From Lucifuga dentata (Eukaryota; Chordata; Actinopteri; Ophidiiformes; Bythitidae), in the NCBI GenBank assembly GCA_014773175.1, contig VXCM01005036.1:25533-89532 (forward strand): 64,000 bases of DNA, written 5' to 3'. Numbering within the stretch: the stretch's first letter is position 1; each line of letters starts with the position of its first letter. The translations under genes and the position numbers were made by a program. The notes beneath the pieces were generated by a model. That model made no database searches and was not told where the DNA came from. It saw only the letters and a list, made by a program, of their open reading frames with translations. Positions 36,801-54,635 of the stretch are shown here, in pieces.

Positions 36801-37439
36801 TTTGCGAGCCTGTCGACTATTCACAACAAAACATTTGATTGATTGATTGGACGTTTGGTAATGCATCAGTGTTTTAGCTATTTAAAGAGTGTTGCATCAG
36901 TCTGAAAGGCATTTTACAATTTTTGACTTTTCAGTATCAGTTAACTCTTTTTTGGCCCATTTTACCGGAGGTAATGAAGCTGCCAAATAATTATGAACAC
37001 CTTAATTTAGGCTTTGCTTAAAAATATCGTGGATAGCGAGATAAAAGCAAAAAAAAAAAAAAAACNAAAAAAAAAAAAAAATCCTAAAAAAAAACTGCTA
37101 CAACGGTTGTGACATTTATTAGCAACAACAACGGAAAGTTGCTAAATGTGTTAGCTGTTGCCTTGAGTTTAGACAGGTGAGTATACTTTCTCAAAGCTCT
37201 ACGCATATTGCTAAAATCCGAACAAGTCAAACATTTAGTAATTATATCTTTGACAGTAAAAATTAGACAACTTTTTCTTTTTAAGCCTAAGAATTGTCTT
37301 TAATGATAAACTATATAACGTTAACATCAGCGTGCGGTTAAGTTTGCTAGCTTTAGTTCCTAATGTCTACTTTTTCTCAAACTCACCTTTGGATCACAGG
37401 ACGGACCCTTACACACACTTTTACAGCCGACTCTTCCAT
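16016..37439 (-). CDS. cenpe: Centromere-associated protein E (kinesin-7), whole gene
   Basis: CENP-E is a very large plus-end-directed kinesin-7 that sits on the kinetochore corona, moves chromosomes to the metaphase plate and feeds the spindle checkpoint through BubR1. ATG at 37437-37439 ([14 protein letters not shown]), stop TAA at 16016-16018. At least 53 exons join in frame, giving about 2,425 residues plus at least one exon presumed lost in a gap (human about 2,700). Layout: kinesin motor, long coiled-coil rod, and a C-terminal basic/SP-rich tail ending in [17 protein letters not shown], which aligns with the human end. Exon coordinates are in the four sub-entries. Exons at 35532, 24334, 23371 and 16672 are hit by single-N joins with exact 62-67 bp repeats; a 38-N gap lies at 25063-25100. 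A likely AATAAA signal on the minus strand is at 15902-15907. Confidence 0.95.
17540..18392. mobile_element. Putative DNA transposon remnant with TIRs
   Basis: The left TAGCGTAAATTCTCTATTA and the right complement of TACCGTAAATGCTCTAATAG form imperfect terminal repeats. Both are followed inward by GTGGG and a GGCCGGGTT word in inverted orientation. Fills most of the cenpe intron 17338-19153. No coding capacity recognised; superfamily unknown. Confidence 0.5.
20810..21275 (+). mobile_element. Retroposon 3' fragment with A-rich tail
   Basis: Lies in the cenpe intron 20757-21850. A plus-strand segment ends in TTTCAATAAAAACAAAACAA. A short decayed ORF ([13 protein letters not shown]) precedes a (CT)n/T-run interrupted by an N at 21100. 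Looks like a LINE 3' end, not identified to family. Confidence 0.4.
23681..25505. repeat. cenpe: Tandem duplication of about 1.1 kb within cenpe
   Basis: Copy 1 (about 23681-24540) and copy 2 (about 24838-25505) are nearly identical in exons and introns. Position 23681 matches 24838 (offset 1157) and 24387 matches 25422 (offset 1035). The 122-bp shortfall falls at the N gap. Each unit carries exons of the MTRLQ, VSTTQ and MRTLTEKLQ types. Confidence 0.85.
25063..25100. other. Assembly gap (38 N)
   Basis: By comparison with the duplicate copy at 23900-24060, the sequence replaced here is about 160 bp. It should contain a second copy of the 117-bp [14 protein letters not shown] exon of cenpe. 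Confidence 0.8.
28069..28634. mobile_element. TTAA-flanked MITE, subfamily A, full-length copy 2
   Basis: Same element as at 5452 but in the opposite internal orientation, in the cenpe intron between the exons at 28684 and 27629. It ends in ATGATCCTTTAA and shares the internal block CTCCACCGGGGAATATAGTC with the other copies. Confidence 0.85.
31058..31176. repeat. Foldback palindrome with perfect 29-bp stem
   Basis: 31082-31110 is the exact reverse complement of 31114-31142, with a 3-nt spacer (AAC). The outer arms (CTTAAACTTTATTAATCCTG and the complement of CATAAAGTTAAAGTTTAAG) are imperfect inverted copies. Lies in a cenpe intron. Confidence 0.9.
32621..33422. mobile_element. Non-autonomous hAT-type element
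   Basis: The left end CAGGGCTCCCCAACT and the complement of the right end AGTTGGGGATCCCTG match 14 of 15. Flanks CGCTAGAC (32613-32620) and CCCTAGAC (33423-33430) are an 8-bp target duplication with one difference, typical of hAT. Lies in the cenpe intron between 33580 and 32577. An internal block of about 130 bp is duplicated (about 32820-32960 and 33198-33330, sharing TAGATTCTCCCGAACAAAAT). A CCAAG repeat and an N sit at 32670-32709. No transposase. Confidence 0.82.
34302..37439 (-). other. cenpe: CENP-E motor domain exons 1-12
   Basis: Exons 37387-37439, 36474-36580, 36233-36322, 35981-36099, 35765-35884, 35532-35613, 35294-35361, 35138-35212, 34934-34985, 34749-34836, 34528-34657, 34302-34421 encode residues 1 to about 368, covering the kinesin motor and neck. 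Visible motifs: P-loop [28 protein letters not shown], switch I NQRSSRSH, switch [49 protein letters not shown], and the neck [20 protein letters not shown]. All ATPase residues expected of an active kinesin are present. Exon 6 has its donor (KGE, then A at GTAAG, 35531) inside a 62-bp exact repeat around the N at 35497 (35435-35496 and 35498-35559). Using this donor joins to AGAATCGCCG in exon 7 and yields [20 protein letters not shown], matching the family. Exon 12 ends at an apparent GC donor. Confidence 0.95.
35435..35559. repeat. cenpe: Spurious 62-bp repeat around N in cenpe exon 6
   Basis: 35435-35496 and 35498-35559 are identical and separated by the N at 35497. They include the 3' part of exon 6 and its donor; interpreted as an assembly join, not biology. 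Confidence 0.85.
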
Positions 37440-37534
37440 TCTTCTTGTGTTAAATCAAAAACATCACAAAATAAGACGAGCTGCTAATCTAACGTGATGG
37501 CGGATCAGCTGAAATCCTGCATCAAACTTCGCTG

Positions 37535-37564
37535 TTTGAAAATGCGTCTCTTTATTCTGATTGG
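37535..37564 (-). promoter_or_regulatory. cenpe: Candidate CCAAT box and CHR-like element of cenpe
   Basis: Reading toward cenpe there is AACCAATCAG (CCAAT at 37560-37564). About 20 bp closer to the gene is TTCAAA, the complement of TTTGAA at 37535-37540. NF-Y/CHR pairs are known to drive G2/M genes; spacing and position about 100 bp above the ATG fit. This is inference from short words only. Confidence 0.35.
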
Positions 37565-37769
37565 TTGTTTTTCTTCTTCTTTTAGAGATATTATGGGGTT
37601 GGCAAATAACAAAATGGTACATTACCGCCACCAACTGGTAAGGAGTGTGGATCTGAAATTCACTATTTTTGAATCTGAAATTCACTCTTTCATAAAAAAA
37701 GAAAAATAATTTAATATTCTCTTACTCAACCTAGTTCTCCTTAAATAGTGAAACAAAAATGAACCTGAA

Positions 37770-38092
37770 GAAGACCTGCGTTTATCAAAAAATTTAAAGG
37801 ACCGTGACTTCATAAGGCTGCATAACTATTAGCAGGAGAAACATGGATTTTTAAGGTGGGTGTATCACTGGAATATTTGATTCTGAACGATTAAGAGATT
37901 TTGCAAAATATCAGGAAAGCTGAAATACGGTTTTATCCTTTGGGAAGTGATTGTCNTTAAGAGATTTTGCAAAATATCAGGAAAGCTGAAATACGGTTTT
38001 ATCCTTTGGGAAGTGATTGTCAATAACATAACATGTATGAAAATCGCATATATTAGGCTCAAACATGCAAAATGGCCAGTACGGTCCTTTAA
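37770..38092. mobile_element. Truncated subfamily A MITE
   Basis: Lies between cenpe and katna1. The left half is missing; the right end ACGGTCCTTTAA is intact. A 65-bp exact repeat surrounds the N at 37956 (37891-37955 and 37957-38021), so real length is shorter. Confidence 0.8.
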
Positions 38093-39477
38093 TAACAACA
38101 ATTTTGCTCAATTTGGATCAAAGTCAGGTAAAATTTATTTAATTAAAAAAAAATACCAATGCAGAATGTACCCAGAATGGTTTAAAAATTATTTATATAT
38201 AATTTTTTACTCAGAACACTACCATTGCATTGGATTGCTGAAAGAATTTTCATTTTCTACATTGAACAAATCAGACCTAAACATCACAATTTATGCAGCT
38301 ATTTTGAATAAACCATCGACACAAACAGTGGAAATTTCTTGTAGTTCAGTTTCGGGCACGAGCACAGCTTCCCGGGAACGAGCTGATTTAACTGATTTCC
38401 TGGGGCGCGAGGAGGAACAAATTAGTCTTGTTACAGATTCTGGCACAACACCGGAACTCGTCACAACTTTTAGACGCTGCGGTCGCTGTGCGTTTCACCT
38501 AAAAAGTTGAGTATAAACTTATTATTGATCATCTTTTCTTGACTCTTATTAATCACTGTTAGAGACAGTTGTTTAGTTTAGTTTTGTGTAGATAGCGCTT
38601 TTGTGCTGATTTTATCCGGACAGAGAGGGGAAACCAATCAACCGGCTTCAAATTCAAACTGAAGAATGTGCAGCAGCTAGTAGTAACCGGGTCGATGTTA
38701 GCCCAAGTTTACCCTTTATAGGGTATTTTTAGGGTATTTCACAATTTAATTCCCACCAATTTTAAAACAGAGTTTGTTCTTTTCCTGTCTGAACGCTTGT
38801 GTGCAGCCATACTTGTGTGTCGTCGTTTGCGTCAACAGGTAGGTGTGCTTGTTTTTGAAGAGGGCGAGGCTCCGGCTAATCCATGGAGCAACTTTAAACT
38901 GCAAAAATAATCATCACACTGTGGAAAAAATGCTTTGAATTATACGTTTCTCATCTAAAAGTTAAAGTTACGCTAGCAGAAGGCGAATATACAAACAGTC
39001 TTACGATCTGAAGTCTGTTTGCTTAAAACGCAACAGGTCAGGTAAAAGAAATAATTTTTAATATATTATTATTTAATTGCTGTCATCAGATATAAACGGT
39101 GTTTTTTAATACACAGTAATGCTGTCCAATATAACATCAAACAACAGCCTCAAAAGTGACCATAAAGTTGAATCAGCAGCTTTGTGATAGTCTCAACAAT
39201 CCTGAAATATTATAAACTTCTCAAAGATATGATTAAATCTCTTGAATTGCATCAAATTGTACAGGTCTACCAGTCTGTCTGGCATTTATGTGAACTGTAA
39301 AATTTTAAAAAGATCTTAGAATTTTTTTTTTTTAAACCACATTTCCATGGTGTTAAAGGTCCAAGAAAAGTGGCTCAAGTGACTTGACATATAAGTTACA
39401 ATAAACTACATCATGTAGATGGAAAACATTAACGCATTAATGGGAGAAGTGGAACCTTGGTTGTGTGGCAAAAGTGC

Positions 39478-39570
39478 TTAAAGGACCATACCGGTGATTT
39501 AGCATGCTTGAGCCCATAAATACTACCCGCCGACTTGTTCTGTTACTTTAAACTTGGAGCCCAAATTGCA
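39478..39570. mobile_element. Subfamily B MITE, left-end remnant
   Basis: TTAAAGGACCATACCGGTG followed by AGCATGCTTGAGCCCATAAA; the rest is lost. Lies upstream of katna1. Similar right-end scraps occur at about 36725-36775 and 42540-42641. Confidence 0.55.
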
Positions 39571-40204
39571 TGTTGGCTAGGCAGAGGCATGTTGGATATT
39601 AGTGAGGTTGCTGCTGTCTGACTCCGTTTCTTTCGGCTGGATTTGAACATACGTCACCTTTTCAACATGAGCTCGTATCTCTGAGCGACTTTCTAACTGT
39701 GACAACTCGCAGAAAAGAAGACACGGACAGGATAGCGACATGTCACTCAAGTCTGTGGTGAATTTTCGTTCCTGGTTCAAATTAAATCGTATTTCAGTTT
39801 GGATCTGGACGAGTCTGCTCATTAGTTATTTATTTTGTTAATTTTGTGTTCTAAATAAAAGAAAGTTTGCTTAAATGTCAGTTGTTGTATTGTACAATGT
39901 CATATTTATTCATTCATTCTTTTTTTAGATGCAAGTTCAAAATGTATGCCCCCCCCCCCCCCNCCCCCCCCCCCCCAAGGGACCATATGATAAAATCAAA
40001 TGGAAGTCTCTGTGCAATGATTGATAAGCAATACACATGGATATTTGATTGCCATGGATGAATTTTCCTGACACTGGACGAATTGTTTTATCAAGTAACT
40101 TGAACCAGTGTTAGACTGAGTTTGGTTCACTGTTACTGTTCGCGTTGTTATTAAAAGCCAGATGAGAGTAAAATGGTTTTGATCTGCTGCCTCTCCTCAT
40201 CAGG

Positions 40205-46670
<6,466 letters not shown>

Positions 46671-47309
46671 AAATGTGTGGCGTTATCGGGGCGTTAAAGT
46701 TAAACGTGTGTTATATGTATAGCTGAAAAAAAGTAGCATCTCTTCTCCTTATTGTGCATTACATTAATGTCATGCTAAAGTCTTATTCTGGAAAAGTGAC
46801 CAAAGAGGCACTTTTTTAGCAACTGAGGGGGAAAATAGTTTATTTTCCCATCCAGCGCCATCTGGTGGCCTTACATTTCTTTAGCCTTTACTGTGTAAAT
46901 GACATTCATGATCGATAATTCTAACGTTGTCAAATATATCCCAAATGTAGGAAAAGTCAACAGTAGTTAAAGGTTTAAAAAAAAGTGACAAACGTGACTG
47001 ATGGTGTGATAAAGTTTGATCTGATTCCATTTCTAGATGTTGTTGCATCATGCCAAGTTATTTAATTTGCTCTTTTATATCTGACTATGCAATACTGGAC
47101 TAACTACAAAATCAATGTTACTCCAGTTATTTTTGTTGTTGTTTATTATTTAATGCACTTGATTTTATTTGTGTGACTTTGTGATTCACTTTTTGGTAGA
47201 TGTAAGTTCTCATGATCACAACACTAATGGAACAATGTTATGAATAAAGTTAAGAGCCTTTATTGATGTTGGGCTTGTCGTGTAATTTTATCTACAAAAT
47301 AACCCACAC

Positions 47310-47728
47310 CACCTTTTGGTTATGATGTCCCCTAATTTTTAAAAACCATTTTAAACCTTAAAATTCAGAGTTTTTCCTGCTAACATTTATACACGATTGT
47401 AGAAGGCATGGCCGTTTTTAATTTCTTTAGTAAAATCCATCTATTTCCTGGCAGAGACATACATTTTCTTCTGTACAGCTCCGAACAAGTTAAATTAAGC
47501 AGTCTTGACAAAAATTATGAGATGGGTTCACTGTGATGGATTATTTTGTCTCTACAAGTTGATTTTTATAGCGTACTGGAATGAACTGAAACCAATGACA
47601 GTCTAGAGGGTAGGAAAAACAATTCCAAAATTTACTGCTCCAGTTGTATATTTTGGAAAATGGTTGCTGGCAATGTGACATATATTTATTGGACTCAAAC
47701 ATTCAAAATCACCGGTATGCTCCTTTAA
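47310..47728. mobile_element. Subfamily B MITE, partial
   Basis: Lies just downstream of katna1. The right end TGCTCCTTTAA and the internal AAACCAATGACAGTCTAGAG block are recognisable; the left end is lost. Confidence 0.65.
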
Positions 47729-48596
47729 GCTTCTTACTGCTCGTTCAACATGAATTTTATACACTTAAAATTCAGTTTTTTTTCATTTTGTTCTCAGCGT
47801 TAGGTCAATTTTTGGTGTTCTGCAGTCAAAATTTCTGTCCTCATTAATTTCCAAAGGCAAGGAAGTAAGACATAAGTCACTATATACTAAGCAAAAAAAA
47901 AATATATATTCTCACTGCCTCATGGAGACAATAATCAGACAAAAATAATAATGGTGATAAGAAAAGCATTTAATCAGCAGGATTTCTGACCCAAACAAAC
48001 AGTCCAGCTGTACTTACATTTAATTTACACACGCCAATGTTTCAGAAACAACGCATGGGTCTGACAGCATTCAAACAAATGATTAAAACAGTTTATTTGT
48101 TGGATTCATGCCTGCAAACTTTTCACCTCACAGGATTTTATTACCTGAAGTGTTAGAGCTGATATTAGACCATTACTGACTGATTTCAAAAAGGGTTTCG
48201 CTGTTTGAGTCGTCATGCATTTTCTGAGTTTGAATCTGTAACTTGCTGAGAACCGTAAACTGCGCCCACACATGCAGCTTTTAAAGCGAGAAGTCATGCA
48301 TTCTGCAGCGGAGTGAATCCTGAGACAAACTGACCTCAGCGCCATGACGCCGACTCAAGCTGATGCATTCAGGGAATTTTTAAATAGGAGAATGAAACTT
48401 AAATAACACAAAAACCTTTTGGAAACGCTTCTCATCTCCTTCCACTTGACCTGCAGCTGTTCTTGTATTTAAAGACGCACTCATGGATTTGTTAATGCAT
48501 CCAGTAGTGCTCTGAAATCTTTAATGTCTTCCAAGCTCTCTGCAAGAGGAAAGTTGGGGCACTGTCGCAAATATAATAAAAAATTAAGATCTAGGA

Positions 48597-49176
48597 TTAA
48601 AGGACTATGCCGGCCATTTTGCATGTTAATATATTCAGTTTTCATACATGTTACGTTACTGACAATCATTTCCCAAAGGATAAAACCGTATTTCAGTTTT
48701 CCTGATATTTTGCTAAATCTCTTAATCTTTCAAAATCAAATATTAAAGTGATACACCCACCTTAAAAATCTGTGTTTCTCCTGCTAATAGTTACACAACC
48801 TTATGAAGTCACGGTCCTTTAAATTTTTCCATAAACGCAGGTCTTCTTTTGGGACTATATTCCCCGGTGGAGGCATACATTCACTCCACGCTTTTTATTG
48901 AGCTTAAACACTAAAATTACATAACTTCTAAAAAAACCTGAATACACGTCTTGTTGGTGATGATGGATTACCTATCCCAAGAACGTTTACAGTATCAACA
49001 AGTTGATTTTAATAGCAGAATGAACTGAAACCAATGGAGGTCTGGAAGGTAGGAAAAACATTTTTAATTCACCGTTCCAGTAGTATGCTTTGGGAAATGA
49101 TTGTCAGTAACGTTACATGTATGAAAACTGAATATGTTAGGCTCAAACATGAAAAATGGATGGTATGGTCCTTTAA
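48597..49176. mobile_element. TTAA-flanked MITE, subfamily A, full-length copy 4
   Basis: Lies in the katna1-ginm1 convergent spacer. It starts TTAAAGGACTATG and ends TGGTCCTTTAA, with the same interior as the copies at 5452 and 41036. A short piece of the left terminus (GTTTGAGCC) is missing. Confidence 0.85.
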
Positions 49177-49384
49177 AGTTTGGAATAAAGGGCTCTGTTA
49201 TATCTGGGCGTTTGGCCTTTGACCCTGACACTTTGCTGCTGGATGCTTGGATTCTGTATTCCTTTCATATCACATTAAATCAGCAAAATGCTTAACAGGT
49301 CATAAATAATATATAAGTTTTTGTGTAAATTGTGCACAGTGTCAAACAACATCACACTCAGAATTACAACCACACAGCTGATTA

Positions 49385-49942
49385 TGAAGGACCATACCGG
49401 TGATTTTTGCATGTTTAAGCTCATCAAATGAAACCTGCATACATGTTACGTTACTGCCAACTACTTTCCAAAACATACTAATGGAGCAGTAAATTTTAAG
49501 ATTGTTTTTTCGAGCTTCCAGTCTGCCACTCGTCTTGGTTCATTCCACTACTACGCTATAAAAATCAACTTATACAGACTTGAAATGTGCTTCAACTAAG
49601 TAATCCATCTCAGCGAACAAATCGTCTATTAAATGTTTCATTGAAGAACCATAATGTTAGCATTTCAACAAGCAGAGCTAAACGGAAGAAAACGTACAGT
49701 ATGTCTCCGCCAGGGAATATAGTCCCACAAGAAGATGGCTTTTACTGAGAAATTAAAACAACTATGCCTTCTACAGTCTTGTGTGTTAGCAGGCGAAACA
49801 TTGGATTTTAAGGTAGATATCACTTGAACAGACTGGCAAAATAAAACTTAAATTACAGTTTTATATTTAAATGATTGTCAGTAACATATGCAGGTAGTAT
49901 TTATTGGGCTCAAACATGCAAAATCACCGGTAAGTCCTTTAA
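49385..49942. mobile_element. Subfamily B MITE, near full length
   Basis: Begins AAGGACCATACCGG and ends AAGTCCTTTAA, about 558 bp. It shares layout and many words with subfamily A (AATATAGTCCCA, TTAAGGTAG, CTCAAACATGCAAAATC) but is clearly diverged. Lies in the katna1-ginm1 spacer. Confidence 0.7.
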
Positions 49943-51237
49943 GTTTAAACATCAGGCAAGCATTCCTAAAGAGCAGCAGGCAATAATTATTTGCAAAGCG
50001 TACATGAAAACTGATTTGACATCATGTTTCATTATCTACAAATATGAAGCCACACAAAAACTGTGCTTTTACGAGAAACAGCAAAGCTCTGCGGAATTCT
50101 AACTCTTCAGATTCGACATATTTGCAAATGAATCCCTGCGAAACATCAACTTCATCTGACGCCGATGTTTGGTAACAAACTCAGTTATTTCCCAGCTACA
50201 AACGAAGCTTAAGCTTGAGCCCAGATTTGACATAAAAAAACTAATTCCTTTCACAATAATTTACAGACTGAATTTATGCTCATGTCTTGTGCATATTACT
50301 TGATATCGGTTCAACTATTATAGTGCACAGTCTGTTCAGAGTCGCAGACAATCTGAATATCTTCAGTTACATTCACTGAAGAAAGAAAAGAAACTACAAA
50401 ATAATCCCACAACAGTGAGGAAACAATCACACACGGATCTCAATAGTGAGCATCTGGCCTCGAGGAGAGCTGTTTTTTAACATTCAGATCCAGTGGAGTA
50501 GAATTTTGGAGATAAAGTTTATAGTGTGAGACTTTTACGCTATTAAAGAAAGTATCAACTCAAAATCCCCTAAAAACTTCATTTTCATGTTTGTTCATAT
50601 TAATGTGTTAAAGCCACGTTTCTTTACGTTTTCTTTTCTTTCCTGAGCCTGAAGCTATTTGGACCAACGTTTCCATCAACATGTCACTCTGTTTGGTACT
50701 ACTGATTAAAAAATACATTTGATTCATGAAATCGACACTTTGCATCACGTTATAAATCAACTATGACAACCAATTTGGAAGGATAAGCCGTGTTTGCTAC
50801 AGCATGTTTCAGAAGTGCAAAAAACGCAAAAAAATGGTGATTTTCCACAACATGGTTTCAAATCAAGAAACAGAGTTTGATGCGAGTTGATCACGTGTGT
50901 GAAGGTGAACGGCGTTCCGTGCATGTATGGCTCACCTGCACGATCACATGAAGAGTCACTCTCTTTCATTATGATTTAATCACATGACTTTTTAAATTTT
51001 GGGGATTCAGGTGGACTAGAATTAAACCAACAGACTCAGACTGCTTCCTGTCACGTGACTCATCTGTATGAAGTGAAAACAGAAGCTTGTGGCTCATCGG
51101 TCGGACATCAGCTACAGAAAAACAGACGACCGAAGCGTAAATTGTAAGACGGTACCAAAGTTTAACAAGAAAATATGAACAAACTGAAAATCTGGGAGCT
51201 GAATCAGACTAAAAGGACCCAACAGGTCAACCTTCAT

Positions 51238-54200
51238 TCACGGCTTCTTCTCTTCTTCCTCGGCTTCTATTTCTATGTTCTCCAGCAGCGTGTGCTTCTC
51301 ATCCTCCGGCATGAGTGTGACAGGGTTTATGTTAAAAATGTGCCTGAAAACACACATAAAAATAATCATTATCTCCATGATATGTTCAACATAGAAAAGC
51401 CTGTTTATAAAGATGATTTCCCAAAAAAAGACACATCGTTCTGCAGCGACCCACTGCACATTTACACTATTCTTACTTTAACTGTGAGCATAATCATGGA
51501 ATCATGATCAGCCTGGCAGCATCTGCAGCTTTAATTGGACGACTCAAAATGTCAAGTGCTTCTTGAAAGAACCACTACAAGCTAAACCTGAATCCTTTTT
51601 CTCCATCTAACAGGTCAAATTTACACGAAAAAGATCCCTTCAGTGACTGAACTAAAAATACAGATGCCGCCCCGCCATCAGAAATCTTTAAACAACTGAA
51701 ACAACCTGTTCAGGCTCAAACAAACTCACTTGTGTTCGCATGTCGGGAAGAACATATCCAAGATCTTTACAATGACTGCCGAGCCAACGACTCCGATCAC
51801 CACTACCCACATGACCAGGAAGAAGAGAGGTAGCGACTCGGAGCAGAAGCGTCTCAGCCGCTCCCTCACCTCCTCCACCCACCGACACATGGCCTGAGGA
51901 AGGAAAAGCACGGCGGCATGGAATTCATCTCTACCTACTTTTCAAAAGAAAATTCATCAATGACTTCCACAAGCATAAAAAAGCTGCTGCACTTCTCTCT
52001 GTAGGTTGAAACTTTTAAGCAGTTTCCATTCTGGGCACATATAATATTTCAACCTATTGATTCAGCTTGAAATATGTTTGAAAGCTAATAAGCTGCTAAG
52101 AGGTTAGCACCTAATGGGCAATATAATACCTGAATGTAACAAAGTGGCCTTGTGTTCTGGTTTAAAATAGAATAAGGTACTCAGAGCTCCACTGAAGATC
52201 ACACTCCTCCAAATTTATTACTTTAATAAAATAAAATATTTAGAAATTAAAACATTTGGATCAAGACACACACACAGTGATATAAAATCATGATGATGGC
52301 AGCCGTGAGTTTTGGATAATAGCCACATCCTCTCTGGGAATATCAGGGATTGTGAAAGAATGAAATGTACAAAAGTTTAATGGTGTCATTTATTTATCAT
52401 TATGCTGTAGTGCCACCTATGGGACAAATTTAGTTACTGCACAATGTGTACAAGAACTATGGCAGTTTATGTCAAATTGTCATTTACAAGCTTTATAATT
52501 ATATGTCTTAGTGTATTCATTTCATTTGTTCATATTGTTAATACTGTTCATATTGTATATATCTTAGTGTACCCCACATAACCCTCACTGCTACTTAAAT
52601 ATTTCTATACATATGCACATTACTCTGCACTAACCAGAAGTACAAAAATACTTCTGGTTCGATGCTAAACTACATTTTGTTGTCTTAATACTGTACTCTG
52701 TGCAATGACAATAAAGTTGATCTAATCTAATTTATAAATAGCCACATAGTGCTGCATGTTGTCCAGTGGAAAACCCTCAAACGCCGTCAACTCTCCTCCA
52801 CACCAAAATAAGCGGCTGAATCCGGCGTCAGACTTACCGAGTATGATGATTCTCTGGACGGAGCCTCTGTCTGAACCTGATCCAACTGGCCCGGCTCTCT
52901 GTCATCAAACTCATCATCATACTTGACGTCATACAGCAGGTCGGGGTCCATGTGCAAGGGGGTCTCTGGTAGATGTCCCGGGGCTGCGATCTCCTCCTGG
53001 GTGGTCTCAAAATGTTTCAGGGGGTACTGGCTGGTGGTCTGGGAGATCACCTGCTCCTCGACTGATTAAACAAGCAAAGCAGAAATCAGAAAAGAATAAA
53101 AACTGCTGACATTTAATCTAGAATGACTAACCAAGATGATATAGAAAGTCCTCGAAATAGATAATATCACTAATTAAAATTTTTAATAAAACTGGGAAAC
53201 AGTTCATACCCTTTCTAGGTCTTGAAGGGTCTGTGACAACCACATCATTTTCCCTGGGAGCCCTGAAGATGTCGCTGTGTCCAATGGGGTAGACGTTGGT
53301 GAACTGAGCGAGCTTCTGGAAATCTGGGCTCATCAGTATTTTCACCTCACACATATCAGGCTGCTGAACCTAAATAACGCCATACAGATGCCAAATTAGT
53401 GTGAAATCATATCCAAATGTAGGTTTTGCAGACACAGTCGACTGACATGGCACGAGAACATGGACACTATATATTTTTAAATGGTGCTTTCTGTCATGTT
53501 TGGCTCTGAAACACTCACAAAAATGCAGTGAACCATCAGCTAAATTTTATAAATGCCTTATAAATAAACTAAATCAGTATGTTTGGCCATGTTTACCTCT
53601 TTGCCCTCCATCTCTATGACTTCACTGAACACCTGCAGAGACACCACCTCCTCTGAGTCGCTGTACAGCCGGTTCTGACTCACCATCACCCGGGTGACAG
53701 TGGACACCAAGTCTCCAGTCTCAAACTCACTGCTTCCGTTGATATGGTCCACTGGAATAATGCAAAACAATGTTTTTGTAAGGTCAAAGTTATTTAAAAG
53801 AAACTGTCATTTTTTCAGTGGTTTACTTGTTAAATTTCAAGAATGTAACTTTATTTTCTGCAGCATAAACATGCAGCATGGAATTATGCTGTTGACAATT
53901 TTGAAAAGTGATTAATAATTAATTTATCTAGATACTCGTTGTATAAGCTAGTATCTAGTACTTTTAAGCTGAGGGAAACTCACAGAGTACAGCCTGACAG
54001 TTGAACCTGGTCACTCCTGACAGTTCCACGGGGATGTCATTGATCAGCACCTGCTCTTCACCCACCGATATGTTCAGATTGATCTGAAAAACAAAACAAT
54101 AACGATGTCAGTTTGGCTGTTTGGTCATATTTAGTATTTGATGAGAAATGAAAAATATTCTGCTGCGTAGAACACTGGCTCGTATTTGTATTTACCTGCA

Positions 54201-54539
54201 AGTTGTTGGATTCCTGCAGCTGTGTATCCGTTAATGTTCCAGCTGTAACATTAATCAGGATGTTCTCCTAAAGGAGCCCATAAATCAGAAGAAAACAAAA
54301 GGAAACGACAAACAGACTCTCAGTTTTACAGCAAAACATGAGGTGTGTTTGTCGGAGAGTTTGTTACGCAGTAGGCTGTTAGCTAACATGCTAATATCAA
54401 CATCATCAAAATGAAGTGTTTAGCCGAATAGTTCCTTTGCCGTTTTGGTTCTTACCGTGTTTAGCTGCTTCGACGAAGACTCGGCGAAAACCGCCGAGAC
54501 AAATAAGACAATTATGGCAAATATGGTTGGTCTTATCAT
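51238..54539 (-). CDS. ginm1: Glycoprotein integral membrane protein 1
   Basis: GINM1 (human C6orf72) is a single-pass type I membrane glycoprotein of unknown molecular function. Eight exons: 54456-54539, 54196-54267, 53984-54083, 53597-53751, 53210-53369, 52838-53061, 51730-51893, 51238-51343; 354 residues (human 330), all GT-AG and in frame. Residues 1-19 form a signal peptide (MIRPTIFAIIVLFVSAVFA). The lumenal part has N-glycosylation sequons NVT, NIS and NGS. The segment QTTSQYPLKHFETTQEEIAA with LPETPL matches the human juxtamembrane region; an extra acidic DDEFDDREPG stretch explains the longer fish length. A transmembrane helix near residue 295 (LFFLVMWVVVIGVVGSAVIV) is followed by a short tail ending in acidic/lysine residues. 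It is convergent with katna1 and head to head with ppil4, as in human. Confidence 0.94.
52440..52735 (+). mobile_element. LINE-type retroposon 3' end
   Basis: Lies in ginm1 intron 6. GTACTCTGTGCAATGACAAT followed by AAAGTTGATCTAATCTAAT is the kind of 3' UTR and TCTAA tail seen in fish LINE copies. Only the 3' end is present. Confidence 0.55.
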
Positions 54540-54625
54540 TTTGTATATTTCGTGTTGAGTTAGCGCTTAGCAGCAGTAGGGTCGCTAACGCAAAAACATT
54601 GGTCGCGAAAAGATTGAGCTGAAAT

Positions 54626-54635
54626 GCGCATGCGC
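54626..54635. promoter_or_regulatory. ginm1: NRF-1 palindrome upstream of ginm1
   Basis: GCGCATGCGC within TGCGCATGCGCT, a perfect NRF-1 consensus, 87 bp upstream of the ginm1 ATG. CTCGCGAGA follows at about 54659-54667. This suggests a TATA-less housekeeping promoter. Confidence 0.65.

Larger units (their letters stand above)
37440..40204. other. cenpe-katna1 divergent spacer
   Basis: 2.8 kb between the two start codons. Contains candidate cenpe promoter elements (37535-37564), a truncated subfamily A MITE (37770-38092), a GC-richer stretch at 38330-38500, a B-type remnant at 39478 and a poly-C run with an N at 39963. A 5' UTR exon of katna1 is expected here because of the acceptor at 40203, but I could not place it. 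Confidence 0.6.
46671..51237. other. katna1-ginm1 convergent spacer
   Basis: Contains the katna1 3' UTR (AATAAA near 47242), MITE copies at 47310-47728, 48597-49176 and 49385-49942, and AT-rich sequence up to ginm1 that probably includes its 3' UTR. Several ORFs of 60-80 codons here resemble nothing known and lack support. Confidence 0.6.

Noticed and set aside
37947..38510. 187-codon plus-strand ORF between cenpe and katna1
   Set aside because: It starts across an N and the spurious 65-bp repeat inside a MITE remnant, has no recognisable domain, and its latter part is ordinary promoter-side sequence.
48106..48345. 79-codon cysteine-containing minus ORF between katna1 and ginm1
   Set aside because: No homology, no splice or promoter context, and AT-rich surroundings between MITE copies.
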